A stretch of 64,000 bases of DNA from Cordylochernes scorpioides (Eukaryota > Arthropoda > Arachnida > Pseudoscorpiones > Chernetidae): positions 4,722,715 to 4,786,714 of the forward strand of contig CP092872.1 in assembly GCA_030710605.1 (NCBI GenBank), in the 5' to 3' direction. A program made the translations under genes and the position numbers. Position 1 is the stretch's first letter. Each line of letters begins with the position of its first letter. Positions 55,190-64,000 of this stretch are shown here, in pieces. The notes beneath the pieces were generated by a model that saw only the letters and a list, made by a program, of their open reading frames with translations, made no database searches and had not been told where the DNA came from.

Positions 55190-56465
55190 TGTTCCAGAGG
55201 TTCGTAAACACTTGCAAAAATTTGAAATACCAATATTATTCGCCATGATATTATTTGCCGTTATGTATAATGTCTTTTATTATGTAAAAAGTAATTATAT
55301 TATATATTAATAATTGTATTGTGTGTATTATTGTGTATTCGCCGTAATATTCATATATCTCCATACATCTCTATCACAGCAGCAGCAATGTCCACCATCT
55401 CTTCATTGGAAAATGGGTGCCGTTGCCACGTTAGTCACCTTGGAAACGAACCAGAATTTGGTAAAATATTCCAAGGGTCCAGGGGGGACCGCAGAGAGGT
55501 GTGGTCGGACTTCTCCCCCCCCCCCCACCCCCCCCCCCCCAATATTTATATTCGCCAAGTAATAAGAGAAACAACGTTTCAAGAAAAACACGAACTTTTA
55601 GACAATCTTATTAAAAATTTGCGCTCTTTTGTTATTTCAATCGTCATAAATCCCTCTCAAACTGCCTATATTGCGATAAGAAAATTTTAATAGATAATCA
55701 GTAGTGAAGTCTACCAACGTTTTAACCAGTTTCTCACCAATATTTATACTAAATCTATTGTACATGGTTGTCCCAAAAATTAGTAAACACTTGAAAAAAA
55801 TTAAAATACCAATATTATTCGACATAATATTATTCGCCGTTATGTATAATGTCTTTGTATTATGTATAAAGTAATTGTATTATAGGTATTATTGTGTATT
55901 AGCCATAATAATATTATTCGCCAATAATAAAAACAGCGTTTTAAGAAAAACACAAACCATTACACAATCTTATTGAACATTTTCATTCTTTTGTTATTTC
56001 AATCGACAGAATTTCTTCTCTCGAACTGCCTATACTGCATGGAGAAAAAATTATGGATAACTATTAGTGAAATCTACCAGAATTTTAACAAGTTTCTCAC
56101 CATGTGTATTTGGTTGTCTCAAAAGTTCGTAAATACTTGCAAAATTTGAAATACCAATATTATTAGCCGTTATGTATAATGTTTTTGTATTATGTATAAA
56201 GTAATTGTATTATATATTATTATTATGTATTTACCGTGATAATATTATTCGCCAAGTAATAAGAAAAACAACGTTTTATGAAAACACGAACTTTTGGACA
56301 ATCTTAAAGAACATTGCGCTCTATTGTAATTTCAATCGTCATAAATTCCTCTCGAACTATCTATATTGCAATAAGAATTTTTTTAATAGATAACCAGTAG
56401 TGAAGTCTACCAACGTTTAAAACAGTTTCTCATCAATAATTATAATAAATCTATTGTATTTGGCT
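55190..56465. repeat. Three-copy tandem duplication, ~350-bp unit
   Basis: Units start near TTCGTAAACACTTGCAAAAA (55204), TTAGTAAACACTTGAAAAAA (55779) and TTCGTAAATACTTGCAAAAT (56126). They share ATACCAATATTATTCGCC, CGTTATGTATAATG, AAACACGAACTTTTAGACAA and TCAATCGTCATAAATCCCTC. The first unit is longer by a ~190-bp GC-rich insert. No ORF is conserved between units. Confidence 0.75.
55354..55540. other. GC-rich insert within the tandem duplication
   Basis: It is present only in the first unit, bordered by AATATTCATAT and AATATTTATAT (one mismatch). It contains GGAAAATGGGTGCCGTTGCC and a C-rich run. An open frame crosses it on both strands but matches nothing I know. Confidence 0.5.
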
Positions 56466-56529
56466 TTTAGGTTTATACAGGAGCATCAAAAGGCCTCACG
56501 TGTAACGGAAAATGTTAATAAATTAAAAA

Positions 56530-56950
56530 TAAAATCTTTCGAAACTATTTTAAAGGCGTGAGATTCTTTTTGAAATTAAACAATTTCTACTGCCCTTACT
56601 GCAATGGAAAAATTAATGGGAGGGGGGGGGGGCTGGCTCATCAGTGGTGAACCCTCCCAGCGGTTTCGCCAGTTTAATTTACCATACCGCTGTTATATTG
56701 CATTTTTGCAACTTCCTTTTATAGTGATACTGTTGGTAGACTCTTGGAATGGGTATTTTAGATAAACTATGGACATAAGCTTTGAGGACAGTAGAATTAC
56801 ATACGATTATGAATATATAATATGCTTCGAGCAATTGCTCTTCCGCAGTAAGGGCAGTAGAAATTGTTTAATTTCAAAAGAATCTTACGCCTTTAAAATA
56901 GTTTCGAATTTTGATAACAGATGGCGCGCTAGTGCATCATATAATAAAAT
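56530..56950 (-). mobile_element. Family A beta element, complete arms
   Basis: Arms of ~60 bp (TTCGAAACTATTTTAAAGGC...TTTCTACTGCCCTTACTGC and the mirror 56845-56920), then ACAGATGGCGCGCTAGT. The motif lies at 56618-56691, and GATAAACTATGGACATAAGC in the middle. Confidence 0.7.
56618..56691 (-). ncRNA. Reverse-order hammerhead motif, family A beta
   Basis: AGCGGU, A17, UGGUA, linker AAUUAAA, CUGGC, GAAA, CCGCU, GGGAGGG, UU, CACCA, CUGAUGA, GCCAG, then a C-rich helix IV strand lengthened to about ten C. All core residues are present. Stem II carries the compensated C-G pair; only the distal stem I pair is lost. Confidence 0.7.
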
Positions 56951-57117
56951 CTTTAAAAATGTGTATATAATGAAATATACCTTTTCTTAATGCTGTTGAA
57001 ATTGACTATTACCTAATAAGGAGATCTTTCCGACAATAAACATTTTATTTAAAACAACGTTTAGATCAAATTCTATTGTACTCGTTGAACGAAGCATTAA
57101 TACAGGTGGAGAGGTAC

Positions 57118-57290
57118 AGTATCTGTCTGGTGGATTAAATTGGCGAAACCGCTGGGAGGGTTCACCACTGATAAGCCAAGCCCTCCCAATATATTTATTC
57201 ATCGCAGTAAGGGCAGTAGAAGTCTGTATTATGTATAAAAGAAACATTCGTGCTTTTAAATCCTTTCATTTTACAGTACCTATATAACTT
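57118..57290 (+). mobile_element. Family A alpha, 5'-truncated
   Basis: The copy starts inside the motif (CTGTCTGGTGGATTAAATTG), so the stem III strand is replaced. The core is CUGAUAA. The right arm to ATTCGTGCTTTTAAATCC is complete. Confidence 0.6.
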
Positions 57291-57532
57291 ATATTGGCTA
57301 ACTAGCTATCTAAGTGGAGTATTGAGGTACTAACCTAACCTTCCCTTGTCATATGCAAACATGTCGATTTAATGAAGTAAATATTTACGATATTCTATTA
57401 TAGATAGATAAATAAAAACATTCTCAAATATTTATGAAAATACAATATAAAATGAAAAGATTTGAAGCACGAATGTTTCTTTTATACATAATACAAACTT
57501 CTACTGTCCTTACTGCAATGAAAAAATATATT

Positions 57533-57599
57533 GGGAGGGCTTGGCTCATCAGTGGTTAACCCTCCAGGCGGTTTCGCCAATTTAATCCACCAGACCGCT
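57533..57599 (-). ncRNA. Reverse-order hammerhead motif, family A, near-complete
   Basis: AGCGGU, C17, UGGUG, UUGGC, GAAA, CCGCC, (U)GGAGGG, AACCA, CUGAUGA, GCCAA, CCCUCCC. All core bases are intact; terminal pairs of stems III and I are lost. Confidence 0.65.
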
Positions 57600-57766
57600 T
57601 CTCAGAGCTCTAATACTGTATTGAGCGATTCTGTTAAATATACGAATGTATTTCTACTGTCCTATAAGCTTATGTCCATAGTTTTCTTGAAAACTATTCT
57701 GAGATTCCATCCTTCAGTGCTGCGTATATAAGCAGAATCGTCCAATACAGTATTAGAGCTCTGAGA

Positions 57767-57833
57767 AGCGGTCTGGTGGATTAAATTGGTGTAACCGCTG
57801 AGAGGGTTCACCACTGATGAACCAAGCCCTCCC
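57767..57833 (+). ncRNA. Reverse-order hammerhead motif, family A (compensated 10.1-11.1 pair)
   Basis: Stem II is UUGGU with ACCAA: the pair next to the core changed from C-G to U-A on both sides. GAAA became GUAA, so it is probably inactive. Stems III and I are intact; helix IV has one mismatch. Confidence 0.6.
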
Positions 57834-57955
57834 AATATTTTCTTTCATCGCAGGAACGACAGCAGAAGTTTGTGTTATGTATAAAACAAACAAATTCGTG
57901 CTTTTAAATATTTTCATTTTATATGTAAAGATGGCGCGTTATTGCTTTGTGTTAA

Positions 57956-58927
57956 TATATGAAATGTTAACGCAAAATATAATGATTAGACTAAGCCTGG
58001 ATAATCCAGATCAAGTAGAACTAACTATGCAAGACCTCAACTCAATTCATAGGTAGATATTGTAACATAGAAATTTATGAAAGACAAACTTCAGAATTAA
58101 TTATCTTGACCAATGACAAAGTTGTTTTCATGTGATATACAATAATTTGTAATTTAAGTTTACTCTGCAATAAATTGATAAAGAGGGAGTAATCTCTCGA
58201 AATATTTTAAGAAAAAAAATTGTTTTTTCTTTACAGATAAAGCTACGCCCTTTTATATAAACTTCAGGATGACACAGCAATTTATTTAATGTAATAACAA
58301 ATTAAAATTAATAAATAGCAGAGAGGCAATGAGAAATATTTTACAGTGTATCAATATACAAATATCGAAATTAAAAAATATTTTCATAGAATAATTGAAT
58401 AATCTGCTACAATATTATCTTTCTTGAAAGTTGTTTCTTATCCGAGTTCAAATTAGAACAGTTGACGTCTTCACAATGTAGTCGCATGGTAGTCGCTCAC
58501 GGAGGTGGGCGCTTATTGGAGGTAGTACTATAAATAACGGCCAATTGACCTCCCCTTGTTTCACTAATATACACAATACAATAATTAACAAAACAATAAG
58601 AGAGTTATTATTGGGTGGAAACTCGCTTATGCAAATTGGAGCGTGAGATAATTACGAGGTAATATGCAAATAAATCCATTGTCAAGCCAATCAAGTTGAG
58701 GTGTTGATATAATTAAAATTGCTAATTTATCCCGGCTAATAAATGATATGCACCCTTATCGATTAGACTTGTGCCTAATATGGAAGTTTGCATATAGGCT
58801 CGAACTTTGGCATATATATATATATTGTGGGTATTCTCTAATGGTCTGTGCTTATATAATATATGTATGAATCCTTATTCAATCAAAATTTAATATATAT
58901 TATATTAAATAAATATAATCCTTTATA
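57956..58927. other. Unassigned AT-rich stretch
   Basis: 58255-58300 (AACTTCAGGATGACACAGCA) is a Helitron body scrap. 58460-58570 is less AT-rich (GGAGGTGGGCGCTTATTGGA) and unrecognised. Confidence 0.35.
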
Positions 58928-59733
58928 TCTATAAAAATGAAATCCAAAATCGATGTTTGTTATCGCGTTGCGCAAAATCTACAGAATAAATCATTATGAA
59001 ATTTCGCATGTAGGTAGAGTAAGATTTCGTTTAACATATAAGCTATTCAAAAAACTAAAAAGGTTAATGTGCTTTTTTCAAAAATTTAAAACCAAAAGGC
59101 GTTAGTTCCAGCCTTTTACCGCTTGGCGCAGCACTGGTCGCGACGATAAATGAATTTGATTGGTTAATTATTTTACACGTAGTTTACACGATGAATGTTA
59201 GTTTGTTTACACGATGAATGTTTTTAAAAGGTAAGATTATCCAATCGCCGTGAAACTTTAGCAAGTTATTTACTATACTACTGGGAAAGTTTCTGGTTTG
59301 AATTTGATTTTAAATAAAAATTCTTTGCAATCTTATTTACAAATTTTCTACTTTCACTCGCAAGCAGCGCCTCTCGCAGTTCTGGTGAAATTACATTTAT
59401 AAATTGTAAAAATGCTAAAATGTGTTCCAGGTATAATAAATTTAATATTTAATTTGAGGATTTATTAATATAATATTCTAATGACGTTGTAAAAAAACTT
59501 GGCATTTCAATATTAATATATATTCAAAGAAAATATCTTATTAAAATTTAATAAATTTTCAAAAAAAGTATGTGCTTCAAAAATATATTTAAACGCATAT
59601 AACAATATTTATATACGTTTATAAATCTATATATAGGTGATTGGATGTTTTCAATAATCGTTTCAAAAAATGTTTGTTAGGCAAACCTTTACTCGGGTAA
59701 AAACCGGGCGAAGACAGGAACATTCGCTGATAT
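58928..59733 (+). mobile_element. Helitron, decayed 3' end
   Basis: 5' end A|TCTATAAAAATGAAATCC; AATCGCCGTGAAACTTTAGC in the body; 3' GGGTAAAAACCGGGCGAAGA with the terminal CTAG mutated (CGCTGA at 59730). Confidence 0.65.
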
Positions 59734-59754
59734 TAAATATACAAGTATTTTTGA

Positions 59755-59905
59755 ATAAAACGGCATATATTGGATCAAAAAATAATTTATTTTACCAATA
59801 TTTCAGTTGGCCAAACGCCACACTTTATCAAGGTATTATAACAAGTGTGTCAACAACAAACTCAGCGCCACATACCGTCTATAGAATTAAGTTTAAAAAA
59901 TATTT
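59755..59905 (-). mobile_element. Family E element
   Basis: GGCATATATTGGATCAAAAA, ATATTTCAGTTGGCCAAACG, then CACACTTTATCAAGGTATTA and CAACAACAAACTCAGCGCCA. The hammerhead-like core is on the minus strand; stem II (AGUUGGCC...) is damaged. Confidence 0.6.
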
Positions 59906-60256
59906 TGCTTATATTTAATGGGGGGAAAATTATACATAAAATTATACAAGAATATTTATAAGTAGTATACACATACAAGTATATATTTAATATACAAGTA
60001 TATACTTTTTATTTATTATCATTTACAAAGCACGCGATATCCGTCTTGGATATTTGCATGCATAAACAAGTTTGGGAGCTTATTTACAGTAATTATTAAT
60101 ATGATTTTAGTTATTATAATAGAAATTATTAACATATTTGTCAGTTTGTTAACGATTTAATTACCCTATAATAAATATTAGTGAACATCACAGATAAGAA
60201 CAGAAATTTAGAGCTATTTACAGCATATAACTATATGTCAGTTATTACAGCCCAGG

Positions 60257-63200
60257 CTATCTATTACTAAAAAACATTCTACAAAATCTATTAAAATTTA
60301 TATACATATATATATTATTAACTATTTGATTTAGACAATTTATATTTATTTGATTTTTGACTCTCAAGTCCTCTACAAGTCGACAGTCCGTTAGAATATG
60401 TACAGGATTTTCTTCTTCTGCACCACATGAGCATTTAGGCGAATCCGTCTTTCTGACTTTGTACAAATATGATCTAAAGTTACCGTGTCCAGTAAAAAAT
60501 TGGACATTGTAAAAATTTGGCTTGACATATTTGGGTATTTGGGAATCAGTGAAGAAGGACTTGAAAATGGTATTAGTCTTCTCATAGTATTTCTGCAATT
60601 TTTCCCTTATGTAATTAGAAATTATATTCCTACTTGAAGAGTCAAATCGGTTGTAATTTATTTCGGTTTTCAACATGCTAGATTCAATATAATCAGTAAG
60701 TATGGGGACTTGTGCAAGTATGTGTGTACAATCCGATGATGTTGTACTGTAGGCCTGTATACAATGTTTTAATATACTATATTGAAGATAATTTAGTTTG
60801 TCCTTAGACTTTTTGTTTATGAATGGATACCATATTGGGTAACCATAGGTAATTGTACTTCGATATAATGTCTTATACAATATCAGTCTTCGTCTAAAGT
60901 CTAGACCCCATGCTTTCTTTGTCAGGCCAAATAGGTATCCACTAGCTCTAGTTACTTTTATGATCATATCATTAACGTGAGGCGTAAAGTCCAGTTTGCT
61001 TCTGACTCGGTGATTTTTAATGGTCACTCCTAGGATCTTAAGTTCTTCAGCCGGTTTAATTAACTTGCTACCTGAGACTATTATATCGCTATTGCATTTA
61101 AATAAATATAATATTTTTGTTTTTTCATCTGACAATTTTAATTTACGACTTTCACACCACTTATTGATTTTTCTTAATACATTATCTATTGTCTTTCTTA
61201 GTTGTTCAGGAGTTTTATTCCAACATATTAGCGTAATATCATCTGCATATCCTATTGTTTCACAATTATCATCCAGATTATTATTCAGTATCTCATTAAT
61301 AAGAATATTCCATAATGTGGGAGACAGTGGTCCTCCCTGTGGACATCCTTTACTTAGTTTCTTATTAATTTCAGTTGAGGAATATCTAAATCTTATTCTT
61401 CTATTATCAAAGTATGATTGTAGAAGTTTTATCATTGAAGCCTGCACACCATCTTCATCTAGTCTTTCCATCAAGGCCGGCCACCATGCATTATCAAACG
61501 CTGCACTAATATCCACTGCAATTATTGCTGCATATTCTCTTGTTTTATGTTCTAACGCAATTTTCATTATTTCAGTTAGTGCAGTAATAGTAGATTTCGA
61601 TCTTCTAAAGCCATGTTGTCGATCACTTAGTAAATTAAAATCTTCATAATATTTTATTATTCTGTTATTAATTATTTTTTCAAATATTTTAGAAATGTTG
61701 GAATTAAGACATAAAGGTCTATAATTTTTAAAGTTATTAAAATCAGTTTTTCCAGGTTTCGGAATAATTATTGCCTCTGCTCTTTTCCATTCAGCAGGAT
61801 AGTATTGTAGGTCTAAACATTTTTGAAATAGTTTCACCAATATAGGAGCTATATATTGTTTAGTGTGCCTTATCATGTTGTTAGAGATGTTGTCTATTCC
61901 GGGAGATTTCTTTGGATTTAATTTGTCAATTAAGTCGTTAACTTCAGTAATCATAACCATCGGTTTTTCTTTATTGAGTAGTTTTAAATTATAATTTCTT
62001 ATACTTTTATGGATGTTTGTATCTTCTTCACATTTATCATCTGGAAATAAGTTATTCAATAATTCCTCACCCTTCTGCAAACATTCCATATCAGTATTAC
62101 CCTCCAAAATTTGCATATTTCTCTTCCGCTTAGATCCACTTTTGGTGTTTTTGTACACCTTATATAAGTTTCCATAAGGGTTGTTCGACTTGTTTTCCTC
62201 CAGAAAAATTCTCCATGATGCTTTCCTAGCTTTTTCTATTTCCCGTAAATACTTATTTCGTATGCTTTTATAGTATTGTTTAATATGATTAGGGCAATTT
62301 TTGTTTCTATAGTAACAGTTTCTAAGATAATGACACAGTGATCCTTTAGAAGCTGTAAATTCGTATTCCACCACTTATTACTAATATTATTTTTGGTTGT
62401 CATATTATTATTTACTTTAAGTGAATTATGTGCTGCCTCAATCAGTATGTTCGTAAGTTCTTTTACCGTTTGATCAATCATTTCTGGTGTATCCACTATG
62501 TCTAGTAAGTTTTCAATTTTTTCTCGTTCAGTACTGTTAATTCTCTGACTAAAACTTAACCAGTTCGCATTTTTCTCATTAAATTTTCAAGTGGAATAAT
62601 ATTTTTCTGAACTAAATTGTTCGTTTGTATATATTTCAAAAGATATAGCTACATGATCTGAAATTTGCGATATCCAATTCCAAATTCTGATCGCCGCAAT
62701 TGCATGTTTATTTGTTAGTGTGAGATCAATCACACTTGCATCACGACACGTGAAAGTTTTACTATTATGGATAATTAAGTTTATTTCATCTATGATAGGG
62801 ATCAGTCTATGTCCATTATAATTTTTTCTGATATCATACCATAACGGAGCTCTGGCATTGAAATCGCCGCAAATTATCACCGGTATATGTAAATTTGTAT
62901 TAATTAACTTCTTCATAAATTCCTCGTGCTCACTTTTCATTGAATTCGGATGTATATAAATGTTGGAAAGATATATTTTCTTACTTTTTGTTTGTATGGT
63001 TATAGTTGTAGCAAATGAGTTAGTGAATTCTGTACTTAATTGAATTTTTAAGCTGCTATTTCTTACAATTATTGCCGTATTTATGTTGGGACTGTTCATC
63101 AATTGATATTTTGTACAAGGTCCTGGAAATATTACCTCCTCTTTGATTATATAAGGTTCTTGTATCATTACTATATCTGCATTTCTAATTTCATCAGATG

Positions 63201-63288
63201 CACAAAGCTCATTTATACAGTTTTTGCTTTTTCTGGTATTTTGTTGAATAATTTTGATTTTGTCAATATATAGTTTTCGCCCCATCAT
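60257..63288 (-). pseudogene. LINE ORF2, copy 2, broken at two sites
   Basis: The start is MMGRKLYIDKIKIIQQNTRK, a typical endonuclease N-terminus (QxNxxxS region, MIQEPYI), then CGDFNARAPLW and SDHVAI. A TGA at about 62587 replaces a TGG still present in copy 1. A 2-bp insertion near 62340 (CACTGTGTC against CACTGTC) shifts the frame. From 62374 the reverse transcriptase is open: NYRPLCL, AVDISAAFDNAWW, KGCPQGGPLSP, YADD at 61238-61249, and CSCG...HILTDC. Copies 1 and 2 carry different lesions. Confidence 0.85.
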
Positions 63289-63300
63289 TCTGGAAGCTTA

Positions 63301-63684
63301 TTATTGGCCCGCATCTTCTATATGTGTAGAATAGTCCGTTCTTTGTATTATGATTTGCATCTCTTTTTTATAGATTGGGCAGTCTTGACTATTCGGTTTA
63401 TGCTCCAAATCTCTATTTCTAAAATGTGGATGTTTGACGCAGTTGCAGCATTTAATTGTAGTCGAGCATTCGTGTTCTCCCTCTTTTTCACATTTAATAC
63501 ATTTTTTTGGGATTGGGACAGTTATTCCTCTTATGATTAGGATTAAATAAAAAAACAGTTCTGACATTGATTCACTAATATTTTATCTTTAATATCGCAT
63601 CGTTGAATATCCGTGTAAATTTTTCCCTTTCTCTTCATAATTTGGTAGACTCTAGGTGAAACCCTCAGTACTACATCTGCTCTG
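63301..63684 (-). pseudogene. LINE ORF1 C-terminus (nucleic-acid-binding zinc knuckles), frameshifted
   Basis: The upstream frame reads VVLRVSPRVYQIMKRKGKI, then YTDIQRCDIKDKILVNQCQN. After a frameshift near 63555 the other frame gives PIPKKCIKCEKEGEHE and KCCNC...HPHFRNRDLEHK...CP. Paired CxxC-type knuckles just before the ORF2 start are the standard end of gag-like ORF1 in R1 and Jockey group LINEs. The rest of ORF1 lies beyond the truncation. Confidence 0.7.
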
Positions 63685-63734
63685 GTATATACTGGTATAA
63701 GAATATAAAATATCATCATGAACTAGCGCTCTCT

Positions 63735-63990
63735 ATTGCTGAAATTCATAAATTTATTTCAAGCGCTATTTTAAAACATAAGTGTTTAAAATATTCTCTA
63801 CAGACATATACATATACCGCAATACATATAAATTGAAAATGGGGTGGCTCATCAATGGTGAACTCTCCCAAATAGCGAAACCGCTGAGAGGATTCACTAC
63901 TGATGAACAATACCTTCCCTTTTTCAATTTTTATTCATTGCAGTGTATATAAATGGTTGTAGTAAAAATGATTCTAAATATTTATGTTCA
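63735..63990. mobile_element. Family A gamma-like, decayed inverted copy
   Basis: GGGGTGGCTCATCAATGGTG (minus half) meets AGCGAAACCGCTGAGAGGAT and CACTACTGATGAACAATACC (plus half). Neither half has all strands. It abuts the 5' end of LINE copy 2. Confidence 0.55.
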
Positions 63991-64000
63991 AAATTCGCCT

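Larger units (their letters stand above)
57425..57955. mobile_element. Family A alpha, full head-to-head copy with two motifs
   Basis: Left arm AGCACGAATGTTTCTTTTAT and right arm ...AAATTCGTGCTTTTAAAT; a minus-strand motif (57533-57599) and a plus-strand motif (57767-57833) point outwards from a ~165-bp centre (CTCTAATACTGTATTG ... CAATACAGTATTAGAG inverted). It ends AAGATGGCGCGTTATTGC. Confidence 0.7.
60006..63684 (-). mobile_element. R1-clade-like LINE, copy 2, includes the end of ORF1
   Basis: It is very similar to copy 1 over its full length and extends ~570 bp further 5'. The 3' tail is GATAATAAATAAAAA at 60006. GTATATACT occurs just outside both proposed ends (59998-60006 and 63685-63693), a possible 9-bp target duplication, though low complexity. 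Unlike copy 1 it is not in a satellite. Confidence 0.8.

Noticed and set aside
55314..55690. Pro-rich ORFs on both strands
   Set aside because: The proline runs come from a C-rich tract and neither frame is conserved in the sister tandem units.

Overview
The window is an AT-rich, intron-poor, repeat-packed stretch of an animal nuclear genome, most likely an arthropod or another invertebrate. The evidence is a pair of R1-like non-LTR retrotransposons, an inactive mariner, many Helitron ends, TA-flanked MITEs, tRNA-headed SINEs and two satellites. I recognise no intact host protein gene, no rRNA and no functional tRNA; nearly every long ORF belongs to a transposable element or is a frame left open by a tandem repeat. 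The species cannot be fixed from the sequence.

Layout. 1-6500: Helitron ends, a 32-bp minisatellite and the wreck of a coding Helitron. 6600-12100: a cluster of short palindromic elements that carry hammerhead ribozyme (HHR) motifs. 13290-20640: a 38-bp satellite split by LINE copy 1. 21187-22548: a 73-bp satellite split by a GC-rich retrocopy. 22640-45600: scattered HHR elements, SINEs, Helitrons and MITEs in AT-rich sequence. 45802-47106: a dead mariner. 48300-57950: more HHR elements, a ~118-bp dispersed tandem repeat and a three-copy tandem duplication. 58928-63990: a Helitron, LINE copy 2 and a last HHR-type element.

The most unusual content is the set of self-cleaving-RNA-like motifs. 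Families B and C carry textbook type I hammerheads with self-complementary stem III, as known from Penelope-like elements (PLEs); families D and E look like decayed relatives. Family A (best copies 7305-7371 and 53202-53268) has every hammerhead core segment (GUC, GAAA, CUGAUGA), each directly flanked by perfectly pairing stem I, II and III strands, but the three segments lie in the reverse cyclic order. No circular permutation of a type I, II or III hammerhead gives this order. The RNA would fold as two adjacent hairpins whose loops kiss to form the catalytic junction. Compensatory changes between copies support stem II, and to a lesser degree stem I and the fourth helix. I know of no description of this topology, but that is memory and not a search.

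The HHR families share a GCGCCATCTA-type motif, inverted-repeat architecture and, where it can be measured, variable-length target duplications. This suggests non-autonomous retroelements mobilised in trans. No PLE reverse transcriptase is present in the window; the only reverse transcriptase here belongs to the two broken LINE copies.
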